Source: Porphyrobacter sp. (GTDB lineage Bacteria; Pseudomonadota; Alphaproteobacteria; Sphingomonadales; Sphingomonadaceae). From it: a DNA stretch of 64,000 bases. Location: positions 1 through 64,000 of the forward strand of contig WGLN01000008.1 of the NCBI GenBank assembly GCA_016125555.1. Direction: 5' to 3'. Under the pieces are notes generated by a model. That model ran no database searches. It was given only the letters and a program-made list of their open reading frames with translations, and was not told the origin of the DNA. Below are positions 57,216 to 64,000 of this stretch, piece after piece (the first letter of the stretch is position 1; every line of letters begins with the position of its first letter). Position numbers and translations under genes: made by a program.

Positions 57216-57995
57216 CTAGAAGCCGGGATGGATCGATAGCGCCGCGCCGTCGACCAGCATCTCGGCCCCGGTCATGAAGGGGCATTCGTCGCTGGCGAGG
57301 AAGGCGATCGCAGCGGCGGTCTCCGCCGGATCGGCGAGGCGATTGAGGGGCGAGGTCGCGGCCACCGCCGCCATCAGCCCCGGCATGTCCTGCTCCGCCG
57401 CGTCGAGAATGCCGGTATGGGTCGCGCCGGGGATCACCGTGTTGCAGCGGATCGCGAGCCCCTGCTTGGCGCACCATGTCGCGACCGATTTCGACAGCAT
57501 TCTGACCGCGGCCTTGCTCGCCGAATAGCCGACATCGGTCGGCAGCGGAGCGATCGCGGTGGTCGAGGCGATGTTGACGATCGCGCCTTTCGCGCCGCCG
57601 GGGTTCTCCCGCATCGCCGCAATCGCCGCGCGGCAACCCGCCATGGTGCCGGTGAGGTTGACCGCCAGCACCCGGTCCCACGCGGCGAACATCGCCTCGT
57701 CCTCGAGGTCGCCGATCCCCGCGCCCGAGACCATCCCGGCATTGTTGACGAGGATGTCGAGCCGCCCGAAGCACTCCACGGCCTCGCCCACGATCTGCGG
57801 CCACAAGGCGCGGTCGGAGACGTCCTGCACGGCGAAGCGCGCGCCGACCTCCTCGCACAGCGCCCGGCCTGCCGCCGCGTTCACGTCGGTGCCGAACACC
57901 CGCGCCCCGTCCGCGACGAAGCGCCGCAGGGTCGCCGCGCCGATCCCGCTCGCGCAGCCGGTGACGATCGCGACCTTCCCGGAAAGGTCGGGCAT
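57216..57995 (-). CDS. Short-chain dehydrogenase/reductase
   Basis: A 259-aa classical SDR. It has TGCASGIG near residues 13-20, FGTDVN (Asp for NAD), NNAGMVSG, catalytic Ser in NIASTTAI, YSASK and VDGAALSIHPGF. All catalytic residues are present. It follows the GST gene by 1 nt, so both form one operon, and it is convergent with the MFS gene (9 nt). The upstream open frame is GST shadow, so ATG 57995 is used. The substrate is unknown. Confidence 0.93.
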   Translation of the reverse strand: MPDLSGKVAIVTGCASGIGAATLRRFVADGARVFGTDVNAAAGRALCEEVGARFAVQDVSDRALWPQIVGEAVECFGRLDILVNNAGMVSGAGIGDLEDEAMFAAWDRVLAVNLTGTMAGCRAAIAAMRENPGGAKGAIVNIASTTAIAPLPTDVGYSASKAAVRMLSKSVATWCAKQGLAIRCNTVIPGATHTGILDAAEQDMPGLMAAVAATSPLNRLADPAETAAAIAFLASDECPFMTGAEMLVDGAALSIHPGF

Positions 57996-57996
57996 C

Positions 57997-58644
57997 CTAT
58001 TCGGCCTCTTTCCAGATTGCGGCGCAGGCGCGCTGGTTGTGGGTGTCGACGAAGCGCGCAAGGTTGTCGGTGCCCTCGGGCAGCTTCCAGCCCACGGTGA
58101 AGCCGAAATTCGCAAAGGCGAAGATCATCAGATCGGCAAAGGTGAAGCGCCCCAGCGCGATGTGGTTGCTGCCGCCCAGAAACGCGTCGAACATCCGCCA
58201 CTTCTCGTCCGCCATGGCCGAGAGTTCCGCCCCCGCCTCGGGCGAGACCACCGCCATGCGCGGCTCGAACATCGGGCGGCCCGCGCCGGCGCGGAAGCCC
58301 ATCGTCATCGGCACCACCACTTCCTGATCGAACAGCCGCGCCCACTTGCGCACCGTCGCGCGCTCCACCGGGGTCTCGCCGAACAGGTTGGGCTCGGGAT
58401 GCATCTCCTCGATATATTCGCAGATCGGCCAGCTTTCGGTCAGGCAAGTGCCGTCGTCGAGTTCGAGCGTCGGGGTGGTCCCCATCGGGTTCTTCGCGAC
58501 GTAGGCGGCGTCCTGGCGGTTCTCGCCGGTGATGATGTCGTAGTGCACCCGCTCGAAATCCCGGCCTTCCTCGAGGTCCTTTTCGACCATGAACATGCGC
58601 ACCAGGCGCGGGTTGGGGCCGAGGCTGGAATGGAGCTTGGTCAT
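57997..58644 (-). CDS. Glutathione S-transferase
   Basis: A 215-aa cytosolic GST. The thioredoxin-like N-domain runs LHSSLGPNPRLVRMFMVEKDL to NPMGTTPTLELDDGTCLTES, where TPTLEL and the following Glu/Ser bind glutathione. The C-domain is helical and ends with NFGFTVGWKLPEGTDNL. The Ser pair near residue 6-7 could be the catalytic hydroxyl. In aromatic/terpenoid degraders GSTs open epoxides or cleave ethers. Here the operon partner is an SDR. It has a shared-type promoter at 58679-58716. Confidence 0.91.
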   Translation of the reverse strand: MTKLHSSLGPNPRLVRMFMVEKDLEEGRDFERVHYDIITGENRQDAAYVAKNPMGTTPTLELDDGTCLTESWPICEYIEEMHPEPNLFGETPVERATVRKWARLFDQEVVVPMTMGFRAGAGRPMFEPRMAVVSPEAGAELSAMADEKWRMFDAFLGGSNHIALGRFTFADLMIFAFANFGFTVGWKLPEGTDNLARFVDTHNQRACAAIWKEAE

Positions 58645-58678
58645 GCGTCTCTCCCGGATGTGATTTTCGCGCGAAACT

Positions 58679-58716
58679 CTATGCGGCAGGGGGCTTGCGC
58701 GCCAGCCTCACAAATG
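58679..58716 (-). promoter_or_regulatory. Shared-type promoter of the GST-SDR operon
   Basis: On the minus strand CATTTG (58716-58711), 26 nt, GCATAG (58684-58679), leader about 28 nt. Confidence 0.45.
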
Positions 58717-58758
58717 CGCTAGGGGACGGCAAAGCCACGACAGGGGATGGAGCCGGCC

Positions 58759-59928
58759 ATGAACTTCCAGCTGACCGACGAGCAGCGCGAGCTGCAGGAA
58801 ACCGCGCGCAAGTTCGCGCAGAAAGAGCTGCCCGCGCTGGCGCGCGACATGGAGGAAAAGGACTACCCCGTCCCGCACGACATGCTGCGCACCTATGGCG
58901 ATATGGGCTTCCTGGGCGTCAACCTGCCGGCCGAATATGGCGGCCTCGGCCTCGGCCATCTCGAGGCGCTGCTGGTGCTCGAGGAATTCGCGAAGATCTC
59001 CAACGCGGTCGCCTTTCCGGTGTTCGAAGCCCTCGTGGGCCCGGTGCGCACCATCGACAAGTTCGGCTCGGCCGAAATGAAGGCCAAGGTGCTTCCCGAA
59101 GTGATCCGCGGCGAGAAGGTGGTCGCGGTCTCGATGTCCGAACCCGACGCGGGGACGGCGCTCACCGATCTGAAAACCCGCGCGGTGCTCGACGGCAACC
59201 ACTATGTCGTCAACGGCTACAAGCGCTGGACCTCCGGGGGCGGGCATTCGGACTACTACGTCACCTATTGCCGCTTCACCGACGAGCCCGGCGCCAAGGG
59301 CATCGGCGCGATCCTGCTCGAGAAGGACCTGCCCGGTATGCAGTTCGGCAAGCGCGAGGAGCTGATGGGCTTCCGCGGCATCGCCACCGCCGACTACGCG
59401 ATCGAGGATGTGCGGGTGCCCGCGGAGAACGTCATCATCGGCGCGGGCGGCTTTGCCAAGCTGATGAGCGCCTTCGGATTGGAGCGCTGCGGCAATGCCA
59501 CCCAGTCCTTGGGCGTGGCGGCCGCAGCGCTGGAGGCCGCGACCCAGTATGTCCAGGAGCGCGAGGCCTTCGGCAAGCCGATCGTCGAGTTCCAGGCGGT
59601 GCAATTGAAGATCGCCGAGATGGCGATGAAGGTCGAGGCCGCGCGGCTGCTGATCCACCGCGCCGCCGCCAATGCCGCCCACCAGCCCGACGGGCTGCCG
59701 ACCGTCTACGAAAGCTCGGTCGCGAAATGCTACGCCAACGAGATCGTGCGCGAGGTGGCGGCGATGGGCATGCAGGTGATGGGCGGCTACGGCTATCACA
59801 AGGACTACGGCATGGAGCAGCGGCTGCGCGATGCCTATGCCTGGGGCATCGCCGGCGGCTCCATCGACGTGCAGAAGACCAACATCGCCGCATCGCTGGT
59901 GGGCCGCCGCTTCGACCAGCGCCGCTGA
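58759..59928 (+). CDS. Acyl-CoA dehydrogenase
   Basis: A 389-aa ACAD. It has MSEPDAGTALTDLKT and VNGYKRWTSGGGHSDYY for FAD/substrate binding, LMGFRGIATADYAIEDVRVP, and the C-terminal MGGYGYHKDYGMEQRLRDAYAW followed by IAGGSIDVQKTNIA. As in the ACAD at 21269, Gly replaces the common catalytic Glu of the C-terminal motif. ATG 58759 has GGAG 8 nt upstream; the ATG at 58747 is an alternative. A conventional promoter (TTGCGC, 17 nt, GCTAGG at 58718-58723) precedes it. It is monocistronic and the last catabolic-looking gene. Confidence 0.93.
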   Translation: MNFQLTDEQRELQETARKFAQKELPALARDMEEKDYPVPHDMLRTYGDMGFLGVNLPAEYGGLGLGHLEALLVLEEFAKISNAVAFPVFEALVGPVRTIDKFGSAEMKAKVLPEVIRGEKVVAVSMSEPDAGTALTDLKTRAVLDGNHYVVNGYKRWTSGGGHSDYYVTYCRFTDEPGAKGIGAILLEKDLPGMQFGKREELMGFRGIATADYAIEDVRVPAENVIIGAGGFAKLMSAFGLERCGNATQSLGVAAAALEAATQYVQEREAFGKPIVEFQAVQLKIAEMAMKVEAARLLIHRAAANAAHQPDGLPTVYESSVAKCYANEIVREVAAMGMQVMGGYGYHKDYGMEQRLRDAYAWGIAGGSIDVQKTNIAASLVGRRFDQRR

Positions 59929-59985
59929 GCCGCGCCCCGGCGAAAAGTCTTGCGCGAGGGCAGTGTGTTGCGCCACTAAGGCACC

Positions 59986-60504
59986 ATGGACCAGACCCTT
60001 GCGCCCAGCCCTGCCGCCCCGCCGCTCGCCGAGGAGGGCGAGCTCACGCGGCTGCATCCCAACTACACCCACGCAGTGCGGCTGCGCACCACGCTGGCGG
60101 CGATCCCCTTCCTGCTCGCCGCGCTGGTGGCCGAGGCGATCAGCGGCGATGCCGGGCTGCTGCCGCCGGGCGTGATCGGCGGGCCGGTGCTGCTGGTCGC
60201 GCTGGCGCTCATCATCCGCGTGCCGATGCGCCGCTACAGCGCGCGCGGCTACCAGATGAGCGCCGACCGGCTGCGGGTGGTCAAGGGCCTACTGTGGCGC
60301 TCGGACACCGTGGTGCCCTTCGGCCGGGTGCAGCACATCGACGTGAACCAGGGCCCGCTCGAGCGCTTCTTCGGCATCGCCACCATGACGCTCCACACCG
60401 CGGGCAACCATAATGCCAGCGTCAAGCTGCCGGGCCTCGGCGAGGAGCTCGCGCGCGAGATGCGCGAGGATATCCGCGCGCATATCCGCCGGGAAAGCAT
60501 GTGA
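59986..60504 (+). CDS. Bacterial PH-domain membrane protein (YdbS-like)
   Basis: A 172-aa protein with two hydrophobic helices (residues 37-52 and 65-78) and one bPH_2 domain: RGYQMSADRLRVVKGLLWRSDTVVPFGRVQHIDVNQGPLERF. The pair bPH_2 single plus bPH_2 multiple (YdbS/YdbT) is widespread and membrane bound. In Bacillus it is linked to resistance against antimicrobial compounds. It overlaps the next gene by 4 nt. It is not part of the catabolic group. Confidence 0.88.
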   Translation: MDQTLAPSPAAPPLAEEGELTRLHPNYTHAVRLRTTLAAIPFLLAALVAEAISGDAGLLPPGVIGGPVLLVALALIIRVPMRRYSARGYQMSADRLRVVKGLLWRSDTVVPFGRVQHIDVNQGPLERFFGIATMTLHTAGNHNASVKLPGLGEELAREMREDIRAHIRRESM

Positions 60505-62072
60505 GCGAGCCTCGCCACACTGCCCCGCTGAGCGTCCTCGTCGGTGCGCTGAACGCGATACGCAGCGCCATCGTGCCGGCCATCGCGGTCGCCTTCTCGG
60601 GGATCGGCGGCTCGGGACGAATCCTTGTCGCCCTCGGAGTGGGTGTGGCGGCGATCGTCATCGGCTCGGCGATCAGCTATGTCGGCTGGCGGCGGCTGAC
60701 CTACACCGTCGGCGCGGCCGACATCCGGGTCGAGAGCGGCATCCTCGGCCGCGCGGCGCGTTCGGTGCCCTACGAGCGGATCCAGGACGTCAGCCTCGAG
60801 GCGAAGCTGCTGCCGCGCCTGTTGGGGCTGGTCGCGGTCAAGTTCGAGACCGGGGCGGGCGCGGGCGAGGATATCAGCCTTCAATACCTCACCGCCGCCG
60901 AGGGCGAGCGCCTGCGCCGCCTGGTGCGCGAGCGACGCGACGAGGAGCAGGCGGCGGCGGCGCCGACCGATTGCGAGGCCGCGTCTCCCACTGCGGAAGA
61001 GGACGAGGGCGAGGTGCTGTTCACCCTCCCGCCGCGGCGTCTCCTGACCTTCGGCCTGTTCGAGTTCTCGCTCGCGGTCTTCGCGGTGCTCGGCGGCGCG
61101 CTGCAATATGTCGACAACTTCACCGGCATCAACATCTGGAATGTCGCGCTGTGGCGCGATTTTCTCGAAGAGCGCGGGGTCGACTGGATGACGCTCGACG
61201 CGCGGCTGCAGGCGCTCGGGGCGCTGACCGGGCTGCTCGGCCTCGTCATCATCGGCTTTGCCACCGGGATCGCGCGCACCGTCACGCGTGAATGGGACTT
61301 CGTGCTCACCCGCTCCGCGCGGGGCTTCCGGCGGCGGCGCGGGCTGTTCACCCGCACCGACGTGGTGATGCCCGTCCACCGGGTGCAGGCGTTAGAAATC
61401 GGCACCGGCCTGCTGCGTTACCGCTTCGGCTGGCACGGTCTCAGCTTCGTCAGCCTTGCGCAGGACGCGGGCGATGCGAGCCACGTGGTCGCGCCCTTCG
61501 CTAGGATGGAGGAGATCGCCCCGATCGTCGCCGCGGCGGGGTTCCGCCTGCCGGATGCGGCGACGCATTGGCACCGGGCGAGCCGGAATTACCTCGTCGA
61601 CCGCATAGTCATCGAAACCGCCATTCCGCTGCTCGCGACCATCCCCGCGGCGATCCTCGCCCCCTTCGGGGTGGCGCTGATCCCGCTCGGGCTGGCGGTG
61701 CTGCTCGCCGGGGCGAACCTCTATGCCTGGGAGTTCCGCCGCCACGCCATCGACGAGACCCAGGTCTACACCAGCCACGGCTTCCTCTCGCCGCAGCAGC
61801 AGGTCGCGACGCGGCTGAAGCTCCATTCGGTCGAGATCGCGCAGGGTCCGATCGCACGCTGGCGCGGCTATGCGACAATCCATCTGGGGCTTGCGGGCGG
61901 GACTTTCGCGATGCACGGCGTCCCGATCGAGGAGGCGCGCGCGGTTCGGCGCGCGGTGCTCGCCACCATCGCCGCGACCGATTTCTCGCGGCTCGACACG
62001 CCGCCCGCGGCCGAGGTTCAGGCCCTGAGTTCGGCCCAGTCGGGGTTCTCCTCGAACTTCGCAGCGACATAG
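60501..62072 (+). CDS. Bacterial PH-domain membrane protein (YdbT-like)
   Basis: A 523-aa protein with three bPH_2 repeats, each preceded by a pair of hydrophobic helices. The repeats include SVPYERIQDVSLEAKLLPRLLG, GFRRRRGLFTRTDVVMPVHRVQALEIGTGLLRY and SHGFLSPQQQVATRLKLHSVEIAQGPIAR-type segments. It forms a complex with the preceding YdbS-like protein in the best known case. GTG or ATG starting at 60501 overlaps that gene's stop. Its last 55 nt overlap the 3' end of the convergent GNAT gene. Confidence 0.88.
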   Translation: MSEPRHTAPLSVLVGALNAIRSAIVPAIAVAFSGIGGSGRILVALGVGVAAIVIGSAISYVGWRRLTYTVGAADIRVESGILGRAARSVPYERIQDVSLEAKLLPRLLGLVAVKFETGAGAGEDISLQYLTAAEGERLRRLVRERRDEEQAAAAPTDCEAASPTAEEDEGEVLFTLPPRRLLTFGLFEFSLAVFAVLGGALQYVDNFTGINIWNVALWRDFLEERGVDWMTLDARLQALGALTGLLGLVIIGFATGIARTVTREWDFVLTRSARGFRRRRGLFTRTDVVMPVHRVQALEIGTGLLRYRFGWHGLSFVSLAQDAGDASHVVAPFARMEEIAPIVAAAGFRLPDAATHWHRASRNYLVDRIVIETAIPLLATIPAAILAPFGVALIPLGLAVLLAGANLYAWEFRRHAIDETQVYTSHGFLSPQQQVATRLKLHSVEIAQGPIARWRGYATIHLGLAGGTFAMHGVPIEEARAVRRAVLATIAATDFSRLDTPPAAEVQALSSAQSGFSSNFAAT

Positions 62073-62326
62073 GAGCAGTCGGGGCGGACCAGAAAGCCGA
62101 TCCGCCGCGCGTCTTCCACCAGCCTGTCGACCAGCTGCGCCGCGACCCCGCGCCCGCCGATCTCCTTGGGCACCACGGTATGCGCGGCGATGCGCACTTC
62201 CTTGGCGCCCTTGCTGCCGCCCGGCTCCCACTTTAGGTAGCCTTCCTGCGGCGCGCCCGCGACCGTCGCGACATAGCTGCCGCCCTGTCCCTGGACGTGG
62301 TGGGTGATGCTGATCGTGTCGCTCAT
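62018..62326 (-). CDS. Small GNAT-family N-acetyltransferase (COG2388-like)
   Basis: A 102-aa minimal GNAT fold. It has ITHHVQGQGGSYVATVAG, IAAHTVVPKEIGGRGVAAQLVDRLVEDARRIG, where GGRGVA is the acetyl-CoA loop, and VRPDCSYVAAKFEENPDW, typical of the YjdJ/COG2388 type. Its substrate is unknown. The start at 62326 is preferred to the TTG seven codons upstream. Its 3' end overlaps the PH-domain gene by 55 nt. Confidence 0.85.
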   Translation of the reverse strand: MSDTISITHHVQGQGGSYVATVAGAPQEGYLKWEPGGSKGAKEVRIAAHTVVPKEIGGRGVAAQLVDRLVEDARRIGFLVRPDCSYVAAKFEENPDWAELRA

Positions 62327-62378
62327 CTGTCGTGCTCCCGCTTGCAACCGCCGCGCGGCGCTCTAGAGGCGTCTTGCC

Positions 62379-63398
62379 ATGACCCTCGCCAAGCCCTTCC
62401 TGTCCGACAACGCCGCCGCCGTCCACCCCCGCCTGTGGGAGGCGATGCGCGCAGCCGATGAGCCGGACAATCCCTACGACGGGGACCGCCTCTCAGCCGA
62501 GCTCGACGCCCGCTTCACCGCACTGTTCGGTCGCGAATGCGCCGCCTTGTGGGTGGCGACGGGAACCGCGGCGAACTGCCTGGCGCTGGGCACGATGGTC
62601 CAGCCGCACGGCGGAGTCGTATGCCACCGCGAAGCCCATATCGAGGTCGACGAGGGCGGGGCACCCGGATTCTTCCTGCACGGCGCCAAGCTGATGCTGG
62701 CCGAAGGCGAGGGCGCGAAGCTGACGCCGCAGGATATCGCCGCGCTGGTCGATCCGATCCGCGACGACGTGCACCAGGTCCAGCCCCACGCCATCGCCAT
62801 CACCCAGGCAAGCGAATACGGGCGCAGCTACAGGCCCGATGAACTGGCGGCGCTGGGCGACTTCGCGAAGGCGCGCGGTCTCGGCCTCCACATGGACGGG
62901 GCGCGCTTCGCCAACGCCGCGGCCTTCCTCGGCGGCTCGGCCGAGGCGGCGGCGCGCGCGGCGAGCGGCCCGGTCGACAGCCTCGCCTTCGGCTTCATCA
63001 AGAACGGCGGGATGGGGGCGGAGGCCGTCATCCTGTTCGATGCCGAGGCGGCTGCGCAGGTGCGTTATCGCCGCAAGCGCGCGGGGCACCTGCAGTGCAA
63101 GGGCCGCTATCTCGCCGCGCAGATCCTCGCGATGCTGGACGGCGACCTGTGGCTCGCCAATGCCGCCCACGCCAATGCCGCCGCGAGAGAAGTGGCTGAG
63201 GGCTGCGGGGAGCGGCTGATGCACCCGGTCGAGGCCAACGAGTTGTTCGTGCGCCTCTCGCCAGAGGAACGCGCGGCTCTCAGGGCGCAGGATTTCGCCT
63301 TCTACGACTGCGGCGCCGATGCGGCGCGCTTCGTGACCGCGTGGAACACCAGGGCCGAGGACGCCGCCGCGCTCGGCAAGGCCATCGCCGCCCTATGA
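62379..63398 (+). CDS. ltaE: Low-specificity L-threonine aldolase
   Basis: A 339-aa PLP enzyme of the beta-eliminating lyase/threonine aldolase family. It has FLSDNAAAVHPRLWEAM at the N-terminus, WVATGTAANCLAL, HMDGARFANAAAFLG and the PLP Lys in FGFIKNGGMGAEAVI. It cleaves threonine/allo-threonine to glycine and acetaldehyde. It overlaps the EamA gene by ATGA at the 3' end. It sits in the ordinary right-hand section. Confidence 0.92.
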   Translation: MTLAKPFLSDNAAAVHPRLWEAMRAADEPDNPYDGDRLSAELDARFTALFGRECAALWVATGTAANCLALGTMVQPHGGVVCHREAHIEVDEGGAPGFFLHGAKLMLAEGEGAKLTPQDIAALVDPIRDDVHQVQPHAIAITQASEYGRSYRPDELAALGDFAKARGLGLHMDGARFANAAAFLGGSAEAAARAASGPVDSLAFGFIKNGGMGAEAVILFDAEAAAQVRYRRKRAGHLQCKGRYLAAQILAMLDGDLWLANAAHANAAAREVAEGCGERLMHPVEANELFVRLSPEERAALRAQDFAFYDCGADAARFVTAWNTRAEDAAALGKAIAAL

Positions 63399-64000
63399 GC
63401 GAGGTGTCCGCGCCGGGCATGCTCAGCCCGAAAGTGCTGATCCCGTTCCTTCTGACCGGCACGATCTGGGGTTCGACCTGGTTCGTCATCACGGGGCAGA
63501 TCGACGTCGCCCCCGCGGCATGGAGCGTGTTCTACCGCTTCCTGATCGCCTGCCCGGCGCTGTTCGGCGTCGCGGTGCTGATGGGCAGGCGGCTGCGGCT
63601 GACGGGGCGGGAGCAGTTGCTCGCGCTGGGGGTCGGGATCGCGCAGTTCTCGGGCAATTTCCTGTTCGTCTACCATGCCGAGATGTATATCACATCGGGC
63701 ATCGTTGCGGTGATGTTCGCGCTGCTGATGGTGCCCAACGCGCTGTTCGCGCGGGTGTTCATCGGCGAAAAGGTGCAGGGCGGCTTCATCGGCGGGAGCC
63801 TGGTGGCGATCGCCGGGGTGGCGCTGCTGCTGGTGCACGAATGGCGCGCCGCGCCGCTCGGCGGGAATGTCTTGCTGGGGATCGCGCTCGCGGTGTGCGG
63901 GATGCTCTCCGCCTCGATCGCCAACGTGGTGCAGGCCAATCCGACCGGGCGCGGGGTGCCGATGGTGAGCCTGCTTGCGTGGGCGATGCTCTACGGCACG
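63395..64000 (+). CDS. EamA-family drug/metabolite transporter, N-terminal part (runs off right edge)
   Basis: 202 codons from ATG 63395 are open to the window end. The first EamA repeat is seen, with five or six hydrophobic helices, for example LIPFLLTGTIWGSTWFVI, WSVFYRFLIACPALFGVAVL, GIVAVMFALLMVPNALFARVF and FIGGSLVAIAGVALLLV. GTIWGSTW and the YRF helix are typical of this family. It exports amino acids or small metabolites, and coupling to ltaE by an ATGA overlap hints at an amino-acid-related role. The second repeat is outside. Confidence 0.9.
   Translation, partial: MSEVSAPGMLSPKVLIPFLLTGTIWGSTWFVITGQIDVAPAAWSVFYRFLIACPALFGVAVLMGRRLRLTGREQLLALGVGIAQFSGNFLFVYHAEMYITSGIVAVMFALLMVPNALFARVFIGEKVQGGFIGGSLVAIAGVALLLVHEWRAAPLGGNVLLGIALAVCGMLSASIANVVQANPTGRGVPMVSLLAWAMLYGT

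Noticed and set aside
1-64000. CRISPR arrays, rRNA operons, prophage or integrative elements
   Set aside because: No regularly spaced repeats, rRNA sequence, integrase, phage or transposase genes were seen on either strand.

Overview
The window is GC-rich alphaproteobacterial chromosome and most resembles Sphingomonadales, family Erythrobacteraceae or a close relative. This rests on the housekeeping genes, two very large TonB-dependent receptors, and a dense mix of P450s, Rieske oxygenases, short-chain dehydrogenases and acyl-CoA dehydrogenases. There is no rRNA gene, so the taxonomy is an inference. I see no insertion sequence, CRISPR array or prophage.

Layout. Positions 1-5080 hold a minus-strand housekeeping operon, gpmA-purE-purK-folA-ribF-ileS. 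Its genes overlap by 1 or 4 nt throughout, and ileS runs off the left edge. A small basic protein, tRNA-Thr(GGT) and a TonB receptor follow, then an Lrp/AsnC regulator divergent from alanine dehydrogenase (8.3-10.0 kb). From 10.1 to 59.9 kb lies an almost uninterrupted catabolic region. In order it holds: an SDR with a ThDP dehydrogenase E1 alpha/beta pair and a lone lipoyl-domain protein; a Rieske-SDR-TIM-barrel operon; a VOC protein; a LuxR-type regulator; and an acyl-CoA synthetase. Next is a long minus-strand operon (P450, acyl-CoA dehydrogenase, DUF35, Ltp2-like thiolase, SDR, ThuA, acyl-CoA dehydrogenase, dienoyl-CoA-reductase-like SDR). A molybdopterin oxidoreductase operon follows and is tied to a MobA-like gene. 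Then come a 3-ketosteroid-dehydrogenase-like flavoprotein, two more P450s, several NTF2-fold and ABM-domain proteins, a CoA ligase, a hotdog thioesterase, two more Rieske oxygenases, a second TonB receptor, an MFS transporter, a GST and a third acyl-CoA dehydrogenase. The right end (60-64 kb) is ordinary: two bacterial PH-domain membrane proteins, a small GNAT protein, threonine aldolase and a truncated EamA transporter.

How it may work together (inference). A hydrophobic, probably polycyclic terpenoid or steroid-like compound would enter through the TonB receptor. P450 and Rieske enzymes would oxidise it, a KstD-like enzyme would desaturate its ring, CoA ligases would activate it, and acyl-CoA dehydrogenases would shorten its side chain. 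The P450-ACAD-DUF35-Ltp2 block has the logic of the actinobacterial igr operon, which removes the last three carbons of sterol side chains by retro-aldol cleavage. The thiolase homologue lacks the canonical thiolase His and second Cys and has a Tyr where Ltp2 aldolases are thought to use one. No ferredoxin or reductase for the three P450s and three Rieske enzymes is present.

The most interesting signal is regulatory. At least eight catabolic transcription units share one promoter architecture: a CAYTTTTG-like box, exactly 26 nt, then a GCTAgG-like -10, followed by a 17-31 nt leader. No comparable -35 is visible. Several boxes sit between divergent genes and fit a second promoter on the opposite strand. 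This looks like one undescribed regulon tying the 45-kb region together. Other points of interest are a parS-like 16-mer at 35724, a mobA-like gene that appears to start at CTG inside a CTGA overlap, a covarying terminator repeat, four convergent gene pairs with interlocked stop codons, SDRs lacking the catalytic Tyr, and a low-GC islet around 48.5-49.6 kb.
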